From positions 62,001 through 126,000 of the forward strand of contig NZ_JYGE01000007.1 in NCBI RefSeq assembly GCF_003012055.1: a DNA stretch of 64,000 nucleotides, written 5' to 3'. The DNA comes from Peptostreptococcus russellii (lineage in GTDB: Bacteria > Bacillota > Clostridia > Peptostreptococcales > Peptostreptococcaceae). The number at the start of each line of letters is the position of its first letter. The first letter of the stretch is position 1. This document shows, piece by piece, positions 38,287 through 48,232 of this stretch. Under the pieces are notes generated by a model. It saw only the letters and a program-made list of their open reading frames with translations, had not been told where the DNA came from and did no database searches. A program made the translations under genes and the position numbers.

Positions 38287-40650
38287 ATGAATATAGATGA
38301 TTTAAATCCTGCCCAAAAGCAAGCAGTAGAAAGAACTGAAGGTCCAGTTTTGATACTAGCTGGAGCGGGGTCTGGAAAAACAAAAGTTTTGACAACTAGA
38401 ATATCATATCTAGTAGAAGATAAGAATGTAAACCCAGGAAATATTTTGGCAATTACATTTACAAATAAGGCAGCAAATGAAATGCGTGAAAGAGTAGAAA
38501 ATATCATTGGGGAAGATTCTAGGGATATGTGGATATCTACATTCCATTCATGTTGTGTAAGAATACTAAGAAAAGATATAAATAAAATTGGTTATAATAG
38601 AAGTTTTGTAATATATGATTCTACTGACCAGATGACTTTGATAAAAGACTGTATGAAAGAGCTTGATTTAAGTGATAAAAAGTTTGAGCCAAGATCAATT
38701 ATTTCCCAAATTTCATCTGCAAAAGATAAGTTGATGGGACCAAAAGAATTTGCAAGGACTGCAGCTGGAGATCTTTGGTTAGAGTCAATTGCCAAGGTAT
38801 ATGCAATATATCAGGATAGATTAAAAAGAAATAGTGCACTTGATTTTGATGACTTAATAGTTAAGACCGTTGAACTTTTACAAACAAATGAAGATGTTTT
38901 GAATTTCTATAGAGGGAAATTTAGATATATAATGGTAGATGAGTATCAAGATACATCAAGAGCACAGTATCAATTAATCAAGCTATTGGCTATGGGACAT
39001 CAAAATATATGTGTCGTTGGGGATGATGACCAGAGTATATATGCTTGGAGAGGTGCAGATATAAGGAATATACTTGAGTTTGAAAGAGATTATGACGATG
39101 TATTTGTAGTAAAATTGGAGCAAAATTATAGATCTACTCAGGTTATATTGGATACTGCAAATTACCTAATAGCGAACAATGTGGAAAGAAAGAAGAAAAG
39201 ATTGTGGAGTGATAGAAAAGAAGGTAATCTTGTAAAGGTCAAAGTCTTGGCAAATGAAGTAGATGAGGCAAATTATGTAGTAAATGAAATCTATGAAAAT
39301 GCTATGAAATCAGGTAGACCATACAGTGATTATGCTGTACTTTATAGGGCAAATGCTCAAGCGAGAACTATAGAAGATGCCCTAAATAGATTCCAGATAC
39401 CATACAATATATATGGCGGTACAAAGTTTTATGAGAGAAAAGAAATAAAGGATCTACTAGGCTATTTAAGAGTGATAGTAAATCCACAAGATGATATATC
39501 AGTGAAGAGGGTAATCAATGTACCTAGACGTGGTGTGGGGCTTAGAACGATAGAAAAATTAGAAGATAGAGCCAATATAATGAAGGAAAGTTTATATTCA
39601 GTTATTTTGGATGTAGATAATAACTCGGATATATCTACAAAGGCAAAAAAGGGAATAAATGACTTTGTTGACTTGATAGGACTATTTAGAAGTATTTCTG
39701 AAACATACTCTCCTAGTAAGATGGTAGAAAAAATACTAGATTTAACAGGATATATAAGTGATTTAGAAGAAGTTATAAAGAAAAACGAAAAACTACAAAA
39801 TGGAAAATCTGAAGAAGCACAGGACAGAATAGACAATCTTAAAGAGTTTATTTCTATTGCTTTGGAATATGAAAACTCAGAGTTATTTGCTGATGAAGAG
39901 AAAAATTTGAGCAACTTTTTGGCAAACATATCTTTATCAAGCGATATAAATAATGAAGATGAAGAAGGAATAGAAAAAGTATCACTTATGACTATGCACT
40001 CATCAAAAGGGCTTGAATTCCCTGTTGTATTTATTATAGGTATGGAAGAAAAGATATTCCCTATAGCAAGAGCAATATCTAGCCTAAATGATATGGATAT
40101 AGAGGAAGAAAGAAGACTTTGCTATGTTGGAATAACAAGAGCCATGAGAGAGTTGTATCTTACTCATACGGCAAGAAGAACTTTATATGGAAAAACAAAT
40201 GTAAATATGAAATCTAGATTCTTGGGAGAGCTGCCTGAAGAGTGTGTAGAGATACTAGACTCGCAAGCTAAAGATCCTGGATACAAAGATGCAGATTATA
40301 GTTTACTTAAAAAATATGCAGATAAGTACAAAAATCAGATGAATGTCAAAAAAGCTAAAGATATGGGTGCAAAGATTATAAATAAAAAAGAAGATTTTCC
40401 AGCATCGAACTCTTCAAATAAAGGAGGCTCAAATGCAAACCTCGTTAGCAAAGGAGAAGGAGCAGGATATGATTCATATAATCCAGATAGTATTCCTAAA
40501 GTGAAAAAAGGATCCAAGATATCACATCCGAAATTTGGAGAGGGTACAGTAATATCTAAAATTGGAGCAGAAGTAACAGTAGCATTTAATCAAAAAGGCG
40601 TAAAAAAAATAAACCTAGAATATACTACTATAGAAGTTATGGAATATTAA
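38287..40650 (+). CDS. pcrA: ATP-dependent DNA helicase PcrA/UvrD
   Basis: 787-residue superfamily 1A helicase. Walker A GAGSGKT (26-32), motif II DEYQDT (218-223), GDDDQSIYAWRGA, and the late motif TMHSSKGLEFPVVF. The C-terminal end (ISHPKFGEGTVISKIG) is the Tudor-like domain that in PcrA contacts RNA polymerase. Works in nucleotide excision repair and in removing R-loops or stalled polymerase. Ribosome binding site TTGGAGG. Confidence 0.96.
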   Translation: MNIDDLNPAQKQAVERTEGPVLILAGAGSGKTKVLTTRISYLVEDKNVNPGNILAITFTNKAANEMRERVENIIGEDSRDMWISTFHSCCVRILRKDINKIGYNRSFVIYDSTDQMTLIKDCMKELDLSDKKFEPRSIISQISSAKDKLMGPKEFARTAAGDLWLESIAKVYAIYQDRLKRNSALDFDDLIVKTVELLQTNEDVLNFYRGKFRYIMVDEYQDTSRAQYQLIKLLAMGHQNICVVGDDDQSIYAWRGADIRNILEFERDYDDVFVVKLEQNYRSTQVILDTANYLIANNVERKKKRLWSDRKEGNLVKVKVLANEVDEANYVVNEIYENAMKSGRPYSDYAVLYRANAQARTIEDALNRFQIPYNIYGGTKFYERKEIKDLLGYLRVIVNPQDDISVKRVINVPRRGVGLRTIEKLEDRANIMKESLYSVILDVDNNSDISTKAKKGINDFVDLIGLFRSISETYSPSKMVEKILDLTGYISDLEEVIKKNEKLQNGKSEEAQDRIDNLKEFISIALEYENSELFADEEKNLSNFLANISLSSDINNEDEEGIEKVSLMTMHSSKGLEFPVVFIIGMEEKIFPIARAISSLNDMDIEEERRLCYVGITRAMRELYLTHTARRTLYGKTNVNMKSRFLGELPEECVEILDSQAKDPGYKDADYSLLKKYADKYKNQMNVKKAKDMGAKIINKKEDFPASNSSNKGGSNANLVSKGEGAGYDSYNPDSIPKVKKGSKISHPKFGEGTVISKIGAEVTVAFNQKGVKKINLEYTTIEVMEY

Positions 40651-40756
40651 AGTATTATAATAAACTAAAAATATAAAAATAATAAAGTGCTTATAATAAA
40701 CTAAAAATATAAAAATAATGAAGTTACTGATAATAAATGAAAAGTATAAAATAATA
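40649..40756 (+). repeat. 36-bp tandem repeat after pcrA
   Basis: Two near-identical units and a diverged third, each containing TAATAAACTAAAAATATAAA and ending AAAAATAAT; period 36 then 37. It starts at the pcrA stop codon. Confidence 0.8.
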
Positions 40757-40993
40757 GAGTAGATATTATAATATTTTAAAAAGATAAATATGAAGATGCT
40801 TATGATCATTAAAAGTATAATAATATATAGAAGTAGCTATAGTTATTAAAAGATATAAATATATAGCTAATATCAACAATAAGCCCCAAGAAAAAACGAA
40901 AAAAGGACTTGAATAAGCTATATTTAATGGATAAATATTTTCATATAAAAATAATAATATAATTGTAAAAAAACTAAAAAGTTGATAATATAG

Positions 40994-41035
40994 AGTAAGT
41001 AGTAAGTAGTAAGTAGTAAGTAGTAAGTAGTAAAT
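40994..41035 (+). repeat. heptanucleotide repeat (AGTAAGT)x5
   Basis: Five perfect AGTAAGT units (40994-41028) and a sixth with one change. It lies in the gene-free 457 bases between pcrA and the M18 aminopeptidase. A period of 7 is not a codon multiple, and no gene crosses it. Confidence 0.95.
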
Positions 41036-41065
41036 ATACTATTAAAATAAAAAAAGATAAATTAG

Positions 41066-41088
41066 AGGAGTCAGTTTTGGCTCCTTTT
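41066..41088 (+). terminator. terminator-like hairpin upstream of the M18 aminopeptidase
   Basis: AGGAGTC / GGCTCCT (one T-G pair) with a 6-base loop and TTT after it, 12 bases before the aminopeptidase ribosome binding site. It may end read-through from pcrA, or act as an attenuator. Confidence 0.6.
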
Positions 41089-41107
41089 AAAAGCGGAAGG
41101 AGAAATT

Positions 41108-42691
41108 ATGTCAGAGTCAACTGCAAAAAACGTAGCTAATGAACTATTAGACTTTATAAATAATAGTCCTACTATGTATAATGCGGTATCTTATGCCGAA
41201 AAAAACCTTAGAGAAAATGGTTTTATAGAATTAAACTTAAAGAAAAAATGGACTTTGGAAAAAGCTGGTAGATACTATATAAAGGTAAATGCTTCAGGCT
41301 TAATAGCTTTTGTTATAAATGGAGATAATATAGTAGAAGATGGATTTCGTATAATAGGGAGTCACACGGATTCGCCAACATTCAAGATAAAAGCTAACCC
41401 AGAAGTTAAAATAAATAATCAAATAAAATTAAATGTAGAACCTTATGGTGGTATGATAGTTAGCACTTGGCTTGATAGACCACTTTCAATAGCTGGTAGA
41501 GTTCTATTAAGAAACTGGAAAAATCCACTAAAACCAATAGAAAAGATAATAAAAATTGACAAGCCAATATGTATAATACCTAATCTTGCAATTCATATGA
41601 ACAGAGAAATAAATTCGGGCTATGAATACAACAAGCAAGATGATTTAATGCCCCTAATATTGGAAACAGGAGAAAGTCTAGAAACAGAAGATTATTTAAA
41701 GCAGATCTTGATAAGAGAGCTTGATAAAGATAATGGAGTTTCTGAGAGTAATGATAATAACAATAACATAGCAAATGAAGATGCTGATTCAATACATCTT
41801 GAATATGCAAATGTTCTTTCAGTTAGAGAAAGGATAAAAGCTGAAAGTGAAAGAGCACTAGTGGCGGATGATATACTAGATTATGAACTATATCTATATG
41901 AATATGAAAAGAGTAGTTTAGTTGGTGAAAATAGTGAATTTATATCAGCAGGAAGGCTGGATAACTTGGCTAGTATGCACGCTAGTATAAAGGCACTGAT
42001 TGATAGCTCAAACACAAAAGAATGCGGTAAGAAGGCTTCTGATGAGCTAAGAAAGGCTATAGCTGATATAGGTAGACCTGAGTCTAGCATATCTAGGGAT
42101 TATGGTATATATGATTCAAGTGTAGGAAATACTTTACTCAGAGAATTTAATGGATTCTGTGGTATAAATATGCTGGCAGCCTTCAACAATGAAGAAGTAG
42201 GAAGTATGTCAAAAGAAGGTGCAGATTCTGAGTTATTAGGAAATATAATAGAAAGAATATGTATATCTATGAATATATCTAGAGAAGAGATGCTTATAGG
42301 TCTAGAAAATTCATTTATGATTTCAGCAGATCTTGCCCATGCAGTTCATCCTAATAAGACAGAAAAGGCCGATCCAACAAATAAAGCTATATTTGGAAAT
42401 GGACCAGCTATCAAATCACATGCAGGCAGGGCATATGCAAGTGATGGATATTCTGCAGCAGTTTTTAAAGAAATATGTAGAAAAAATAAGATTAAGTGTC
42501 AAACTTTTGTAAATAGAAGTGATATGAGAAGCGGAAGTACAATAGGCTCAATAATGGCGAGTCATCTTCCAATGCCTATAGTAGATGTAGGTATACCAAT
42601 ACTTGCAATGCACTCTATAAGAGAGCTTGCCCATGTTGGCGACTACACAGATTACTATAAGAGTATGTTAGGATTTTATAATCTGAAATAG
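41108..42691 (+). CDS. M18-family aminopeptidase with internal insertion
   Basis: 527 residues. Zinc aminopeptidase removing N-terminal (often acidic) residues. Metal ligands are in GSHTDSPTF, GRLDNLAS, NNEEVGS, DLAHAVHPN and AMHSIRELAHVGD. The family is usually 430-460 long; the extra is an Asn/Asp/Glu-rich insertion of about 47 residues (near 210-257, with the run SNDNNNNIANEDAD) just before DILDYELYLY. All catalytic motifs are intact. Ribosome binding site GGAAGGAG. Confidence 0.93.
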   Translation: MSESTAKNVANELLDFINNSPTMYNAVSYAEKNLRENGFIELNLKKKWTLEKAGRYYIKVNASGLIAFVINGDNIVEDGFRIIGSHTDSPTFKIKANPEVKINNQIKLNVEPYGGMIVSTWLDRPLSIAGRVLLRNWKNPLKPIEKIIKIDKPICIIPNLAIHMNREINSGYEYNKQDDLMPLILETGESLETEDYLKQILIRELDKDNGVSESNDNNNNIANEDADSIHLEYANVLSVRERIKAESERALVADDILDYELYLYEYEKSSLVGENSEFISAGRLDNLASMHASIKALIDSSNTKECGKKASDELRKAIADIGRPESSISRDYGIYDSSVGNTLLREFNGFCGINMLAAFNNEEVGSMSKEGADSELLGNIIERICISMNISREEMLIGLENSFMISADLAHAVHPNKTEKADPTNKAIFGNGPAIKSHAGRAYASDGYSAAVFKEICRKNKIKCQTFVNRSDMRSGSTIGSIMASHLPMPIVDVGIPILAMHSIRELAHVGDYTDYYKSMLGFYNLK

Positions 42692-42692
42692 C

Positions 42693-42720
42693 AAAAGTCC
42701 CTCTAACTAGAGGGACTTTT
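42693..42720. terminator. bidirectional terminator after the aminopeptidase
   Basis: AAAAGTCCCTCT / AGAGGGACTTTT with loop AACT, two bases after the stop, T-rich after. It also serves the convergent cell-wall protein remnant, whose end overlaps it. Confidence 0.92.
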
Positions 42721-43091
42721 ATTTCTTTTTAAAATGATATTTCTAGGATTTAACTTTTCTATAGTTTTTTTAGTTTTTGACTCTAAACTATCAGAATTAG
42801 TTAAAAGTACTGGAGCTTCTAATTTTTTGGCATAAGGTGCAACAGATAGTGCATCTGCTATAGCGTTGCTATTGACTAGAATCACATTTTCAGGATTTTT
42901 AAAATAGTTAAGAGCTATTTTATTAGCAGTATCGAATCGGCTATATCCCTCTAAATCGACTTTATTATGATCTTTTTTAGCATGATTTTTTTCATCAATA
43001 TTATCGTTGGACGCATTTGAGACAATAGGTGATGCAGCTATTATTGTACTTGCTGATAGCGTACAGCAGATTATTTTTTATAATTAAACAT
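42703..43091 (-). pseudogene. remnant of a CWB2 cell-wall-binding protein
   Basis: The start at 43091 (MFNYKK) matches that of the neighbouring CWB2 gene, but a stop follows after six codons. With one extra A in the A-run the frame opens and reads IICCTLSASTIIAASPIVSN (a signal peptide like that of the neighbour), then GYSRFDTANKIALNYF and NAIADALSVAPYAKKLEAPV, half of a CWB2 repeat. It ends at TIEKLNPRNIILKRN, where the neighbour continues with a second and third repeat. So it is a truncated and frameshifted paralogue. Confidence 0.85.
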
Positions 43092-43903
43092 ATATACCCC
43101 CTAAATTAAAATAATAAAAATATAAATAAAAATTAACATGACAAAAAAACACAAATAAATTAAAGTTTATAAAAAAATCTGTAAATTATTTATAATAGTC
43201 TATTTTATTTAATAATAAGAACTTTATAAAAATAAAATAGGTCAATAACAGAAAAAAATTTAAAAAACTTTAATATATCCTTAATATAATTATATCAAAT
43301 TGAATTAAATAAATAAAGTAAAAAATAAAAACTTAAAAGATAGATGTATGTTTTTAAGGTAGAAAAAAGGACTTATAATAAAAAAGTATATTTAATAATC
43401 TATTTAGAATAATTATTAAAGTTACTGTATATCAAATAAGTACAAAAAAATACTATAAGATATACAACTATTTATATTTTTAGTGATTTTATATTGATGA
43501 GAAGTCATATGATTTATAGTAAGTTAGAGTTTTAAGATAAAAAACTTTATTCAGTATATAAAAATCAGATAATAGAATGAAAAAGAACTATTTGTTTTTA
43601 AAATGAATAATCAGTAGAGTATTGCTGAATATAATAATACTGAATAGGTTGTATATTGATTAGAAAAAAAGAATATTTACTTAAAAAATATATTTAAATA
43701 ATATTTTGCTAGCTAGATATAGAAAATATAAAAATAATATTATTTTTATATAATTGGAAAAATATAAAAATAATATTAATATTTTATATAATTGGAAAAA
43801 TATTAATATTATCATGATAAATAGAATAAATAAAATATGAAAAGGAAAAAATAAAAATAAAATTTGAAAAAACATAAATAATAAATGTATGAATTCAAGT
43901 AAA
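43092..43903. other. gene-free stretch between the two CWB2 genes
   Basis: About 810 AT-rich bases without a gene. Around 43730-43800 the words ATAATTGGAAAAATATAAAAAT and AATAATATTA recur two or three times, a weak repeat. I see no clear promoter for the remnant. Confidence 0.4.
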
Positions 43904-43930
43904 AAAGCCCCTCTATATAGAGGGGCTTTG
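43904..43930. terminator. terminator of the CWB2 gene
   Basis: AAAGCCCCTCTA / TAGAGGGGCTTT hairpin. On the minus strand it is followed by a run of T, which suits the CWB2 gene ending at 43943. Confidence 0.9.
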
Positions 43931-43942
43931 AAATCTATTTTT

Positions 43943-46025
43943 TTATTTAAATACTATTGTAATAATTTGTGAAAAGCTTCCTTCATCAGAATGAGAGTTT
44001 AAAGTTATGTTCATTGACTTATTTCTTAATTTACTAGAATCTATATCACCATTAGAATCTTTTAAAATAAGTTCTTGACATCCAAGAGATTCTGTTATAG
44101 CTTTTTTAAAAAGTATAGATTCTTTATATTTACTAGAAGAGAAAAGTTTTTTATTTTCATCGAATGTATAAGTTTTATCATTGCCTAATGTGATTGAGTC
44201 AATAAAAGCTGAATCAACTAGTTCATCTAGCATATTCATGCATTCTTCTTTTGCTAAAGAATCTTTTTTTATAGAGCAAGTAATTGTATTGTTCTCTCTT
44301 TTTAAGCTTAGATAATCTTTACTACTTTCATTATTATTTATTTTATTTATTACAACATCAAAATGAATATTATTTACATCTTCTATATTTTTATTATCCA
44401 TATAATCTTCACTCAGTTCAGTAAAGTTAACTATAAAGTTTCTATCAAAACTTCCTTCATCTGAAGTACAATGAGCGATTATTTTTACTGATTTTCCATC
44501 TAAACCAGGGGAGTTAATTATCCCTTTATGATTAGCAGCAATTTCTATATCTGATGCCTTACGGAAAGATTGATTAAGAGAATCTTCATTCAAAGGAATA
44601 AATTCACTATCTTTTGAAGTGGAAATTTCTTTACCAACATAATTAGTTTTAGTGCTGGCAAATTGTATAGAATCAACATTAGTTATATCTAAAATTGTAT
44701 TAAGTGAAGTAAGTAAATCATTTTTATTAAATTGATATTTTAAAATATTATCTTCATCGTTTGATGAATCTATTTTTGAAAGTTTTGATGTATCTACTTT
44801 GAAATCAAAATTTTCATAATCAGAAGAATCAATTATAATCGTAGAATCCTTTGTAGACTCTATATTGTCTTTGAGTATGAGATTTTGTATAGATTTCACT
44901 TCTTCTATATTTAGAGTTTTCTTTTCTTTATCATCAACCACGTTTGACGATCCACCTGAAGACGAGCTACTTGAAGAAGATCCGCCTGAAGACGATCCGC
45001 TGCTATTTGAATCATAAAGACCTTCAATATGGAATTTTGTATTTGGAAGAATTTTTTTCATCTTTTTACCAGATTTAATATTTCCTCCACCCACACCAAT
45101 TATATCTGTAGGATTGATTTTTTTAAGCAATTCTAGTTGATTATTATTGACACCGATTGTTTTACTTCCTAAGAATATAGGCATATTTTTAAGCCCTGCT
45201 ACACCACCTATAGTAACAGAGTCTATTAATTCGCTCTCATTGTTTGATCCATCTTTAGCAATAAAAGCCATTTTTGAATCCTTATTCAAGAATTTTTCTA
45301 TTAATTTAGAATTTGTTTCATTTCTATTAGATCCAGCAATACGATCGCTCCTAACTACATCGTCAAAGTTTTTTGGAAGATTATATTCTCCACCAATTAA
45401 AAAAGCACTTTTTATATTTGTTTTTTTCATGATATCCTTGTAATTATTGATATTTTTATCAGTAAATATTAAAGGAGAGTTTAATTTAGCAGCTATACCA
45501 CCAGCACCAGCTGCATCTGCAAGACCTGTATAGCCATTGACAATAAAAGCATCATTTAGAGTTTGTCCCATTTTTTTAGCTATTTGCATAGAAGTATCGA
45601 TTCTATTATTGCCACTTATTCTTTCGACATTATATTTCTTATCTAATTTATTTTTAAGATTTTCCGATAATGATTTTTCACCACCGATTAAAACTATATT
45701 TTTTGGATTTAATTTTTCCAATGTTTCTTTCCAATGTTTCTTTAGTTTTTTTATCTAAATCATCAGATTTACTTAAAAGAACTGGAGCATTTAGTTTTTT
45801 AGCATATGGCGCAACAGATAAAGCGTCAGAAATTGCGTCACTATTAACCAAAATAATATTTTCTGGACTTTTGAAATAATTTAGAGCAATTTTATTAGCT
45901 GTTTCAAAACGATTATTTCCTTGTAAATCGATATTTTCATTGATAGCATTTGAAGGTACAGTGCCCAATCCTACAATTGTTGCGGATGATAATGCACAGC
46001 ACATAATTTTTTTATAGTTAAACAT
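43943..46025 (-). pseudogene. secreted CWB2 cell-wall protein split by a 13-bp tandem duplication
   Basis: Two frames on the minus strand: 46025-45678 (115 residues: MFNYKKIMCCALSSATIVGL signal peptide and the first half of a CWB2 repeat) and about 45721-43943 (the rest). The break is a perfect tandem duplication of 13 bp (plus strand CCAATGTTTCTTT at 45718-45730 and 45731-45743). Removing one copy restores one frame of 689 residues reading TKETLEKLNPKNIVLIGGEK. The whole protein would have a signal peptide, three CWB2 anchor repeats (binding anionic wall polymer), a Ser/Gly linker, and two copies of an unknown module of about 165 residues ending in SDEGSF and a beta strand. As it stands, the large part has no signal peptide. 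Ribosome binding site GGGAGG 10 bases before ATG. Confidence 0.88.
45718..45743. repeat. 13-bp tandem duplication inside the CWB2 gene
   Basis: Two adjacent exact copies of CCAATGTTTCTTT. Thirteen is not a multiple of three, so the duplication shifts the frame. The paralogous remnant at 42703-43091 has a single copy of the equivalent site, as expected of the ancestral state. Confidence 0.95.
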
Positions 46026-46274
46026 AATAATATATCCTCCCAAGATGATTAATTTAATTAAAAAAAATATTATATAATAAACAAGGTGAAGTATATATAA
46101 ACCTAATAAAAGAATGTAAAATCACCTTTGTTCATTAAAAAATGATTGTAAAGTAATTATATCAAAGTAAAAAGATAAATAAAAGACTTGTTTTCAAAAA
46201 TGAAAATCATAGATGTATAAAATGAATCTAATTAAATTGACAGAATAATATTAAAAATAAGGCTTAAAATAAAA

Positions 46275-46300
46275 AAACGAGGGAAAAATTTCCCTCGTTT
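46275..46300. terminator. terminator of the cyclophilin gene
   Basis: AAACGAGGGAAA / TTTCCCTCGTTT hairpin; on the minus strand followed by TTTTTATTTT. It lies 29 bases after the cyclophilin stop. Confidence 0.92.
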
Positions 46301-46328
46301 CTATTAAATATATTTAATTTTAAAAAGA

Positions 46329-46853
46329 TTACATTTTTTCAGGTTCTTCGTAATTAATACCCTGAGTATCTACTGTCATAGATTTGATTTTTTGTTCCTT
46401 TTTAGGCTTATCACCAAATCCAGTTTTTGATTCTGCAATGGCATCTACAACCTCTAATCCTTCTATTATTCTACCAAAGCTAGCATACTGTGCATCTAGA
46501 TGTGGAGAGTTCTTATGCATAATGAAAAATTGTGATCCAGCAGAGTTTGGGCTCATAGCTCTAGCCATTGATAATACCCCTCTGTCATGCTTTAGGTTGT
46601 TTGTAAATCCATTACCACTAAATTCACCAGCTATAGTATATCCAGGTCCGCCCATACCTGTTCCATCAGGGCAACCACCTTGAATCATAAATCCTTTTAT
46701 AACTCTATGAAAGATTAATCCATCATAGAAATTATGATTAATTAAATCAATAAAGTTTCTTACTGTATTTGGTGCAATATGAGGATAAAGTTCAGCCTTC
46801 ATTATATCGCCATTTTCCATTTCTATTGTTACTATTGGGTTATTAATTTCCAT
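46329..46853 (-). CDS. peptidyl-prolyl cis-trans isomerase, cyclophilin type
   Basis: 174 residues. Cytoplasmic cyclophilin fold: FHRVIKGFMIQGG with the catalytic Arg, GSQFFIMH, and FGRIIEGLEVVDAI. It has no signal peptide. The ribosome binding site is AGGAGG. The short C-terminal extension after the core is charged. Confidence 0.95.
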   Translation of the reverse strand: MEINNPIVTIEMENGDIMKAELYPHIAPNTVRNFIDLINHNFYDGLIFHRVIKGFMIQGGCPDGTGMGGPGYTIAGEFSGNGFTNNLKHDRGVLSMARAMSPNSAGSQFFIMHKNSPHLDAQYASFGRIIEGLEVVDAIAESKTGFGDKPKKEQKIKSMTVDTQGINYEEPEKM

Positions 46854-47109
46854 TTTTTCCTCCTAAAGTTTACTATATTAAAATTTTAGTGCTTGAAAAC
46901 AAGTCAAAAGCAGCAAAATAAGAATATTTATTTTTGAATTGTTTTTCATAATAAATGTATAAAAACTAAATTAATAAATGTATGTTTTTAAGTATAAAAT
47001 TAAGCTTTTATTAGTTATAAAAGATGACTTTATAGAAAATAAAATTTAAATATAGCTTTTATTTGAAAAACATTCCTTTGTAAAGAAGCTATCTAATACT
47101 TAAAATGGA

Positions 47110-48018
47110 TTAGAATTTTTCTACTTCTGGTGTAAGATTTGGTACGATTTGCTTCTTTCTTGAAACTAGTCCTTCTACAAATACACCTTGATCAGCATCG
47201 ACATCAAAGGCTTTTGAAATTATCTCATCTGGTGACTTATAAATTAAATAAGAACCTTCCTTTATAATGTCAGTTACTGCTAAATAAAGCATATCAAATT
47301 CAGTAGAGTTGATGTAGTTTAGGAATTCATCTTTTTTGTCCATAACAGCATCAATATCTAGAGTCATTACCTGTCCGATACCAACTTTCTTGCCACCCAT
47401 ATCAAATGACTTGAAGTCCATCTTTACAATATCTTCAACAGAATATCCGTCTAAAGATGTACCAGCCTTAAACATTTCCATTCCATATTTTTCATAATCA
47501 ACGCCAGCTATTTCAGCAAGAGCCTTTCCAGCCGCGATATCTTCATCTGTAGTTGTAGGTGATCTAAATATCAATGTGTCAGATAAAATTGCAGAAAGCA
47601 TTAAACCAGCAATCTTCTTTGGTATTTCGATGTTATTTTCTTTATACATTGAATAAAGAATTGTATTTGTACAACCAACAGGTCTTAGAGTCATACTAAG
47701 TGGTGAAGAAGTAGTAATACCACCTAGTTTATGATGATCTACTATTTCTACTATTGTAGCATTTTCTAACCCATCTACACTTTGACCAAATTCATTATGG
47801 TCAACAAGGCAACACTGATCACCTTCTTTTACAGAATCTATTCTCTTTGGTGCTTCAACCTTGAAATAGTCTAATACAAACTCAGCTTCCTTTCTTAGTT
47901 CTCCTAGACAGCATGCAGTTGCATCAACTCCTAAAGATTTCTTTAAATTTGTCATAGCAATACATGAACAGATTGAATCTGTATCAGGACTCTTATGACC
48001 GAATACTAATAAACTCAT
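47110..48018 (-). CDS. ppaC: manganese-dependent inorganic pyrophosphatase (family II)
   Basis: 302 residues from ATG 48018 (MSLLVFGHKSPDTDS), preceded by AAAGGGG; an upstream start at 48036 would overlap that site. DHH-family metal motifs: GHKSPDTDS, LVDHN, VDHHKLGG and LSDTLIFRSPTTT. C-terminal SRKKQIVP is the substrate clamp. Hydrolyses pyrophosphate to pull biosynthetic reactions forward. No CBS regulatory domains are present. Confidence 0.96.
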   Translation of the reverse strand: MSLLVFGHKSPDTDSICSCIAMTNLKKSLGVDATACCLGELRKEAEFVLDYFKVEAPKRIDSVKEGDQCCLVDHNEFGQSVDGLENATIVEIVDHHKLGGITTSSPLSMTLRPVGCTNTILYSMYKENNIEIPKKIAGLMLSAILSDTLIFRSPTTTDEDIAAGKALAEIAGVDYEKYGMEMFKAGTSLDGYSVEDIVKMDFKSFDMGGKKVGIGQVMTLDIDAVMDKKDEFLNYINSTEFDMLYLAVTDIIKEGSYLIYKSPDEIISKAFDVDADQGVFVEGLVSRKKQIVPNLTPEVEKF

Positions 48019-48075
48019 ATTTATTACCCCTTTCAATATATATAAAAAAATTTTCTTTTAAATCCTTACATTAGT

Positions 48076-48084
48076 ATTATACCA
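48076..48084 (-). promoter_or_regulatory. extended -10 promoter of ppaC
   Basis: On the minus strand TGG-TATAAT, an extended -10, lies about 58 bases before the ppaC start. No good -35. Confidence 0.55.
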
Positions 48085-48201
48085 AAAAAATGCGGTCTTT
48101 AAAGTTTAATTTGAAAACAATTAGAAAAATTATGGATTAAGATTGAATTAAGCTCAAAATTATAATATAGTAAGAATGGATTTTAATCTAAAAATTTATA
48201 G

Positions 48202-48222
48202 AAAGGGAGTACCCTTGGTACT
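48202..48222 (+). promoter_or_regulatory. Shine-Dalgarno and hairpin ahead of murJ
   Basis: AAAGGG (48202-48207) is followed directly by a perfect hairpin AGTACC-CTT-GGTACT (48208-48222), then 10 bases and the ATG (48233). Linear spacing is 25 bases, too long; with the hairpin folded it is 10. There is no other site nearer the ATG, and a stop codon in frame (48227) rules out an upstream start. Confidence 0.6.
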
Positions 48223-48232
48223 AGATTAATAT

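Noticed and set aside
46384-46683. Plus-strand 99-residue frame
   Set aside because: Antisense to the cyclophilin gene.
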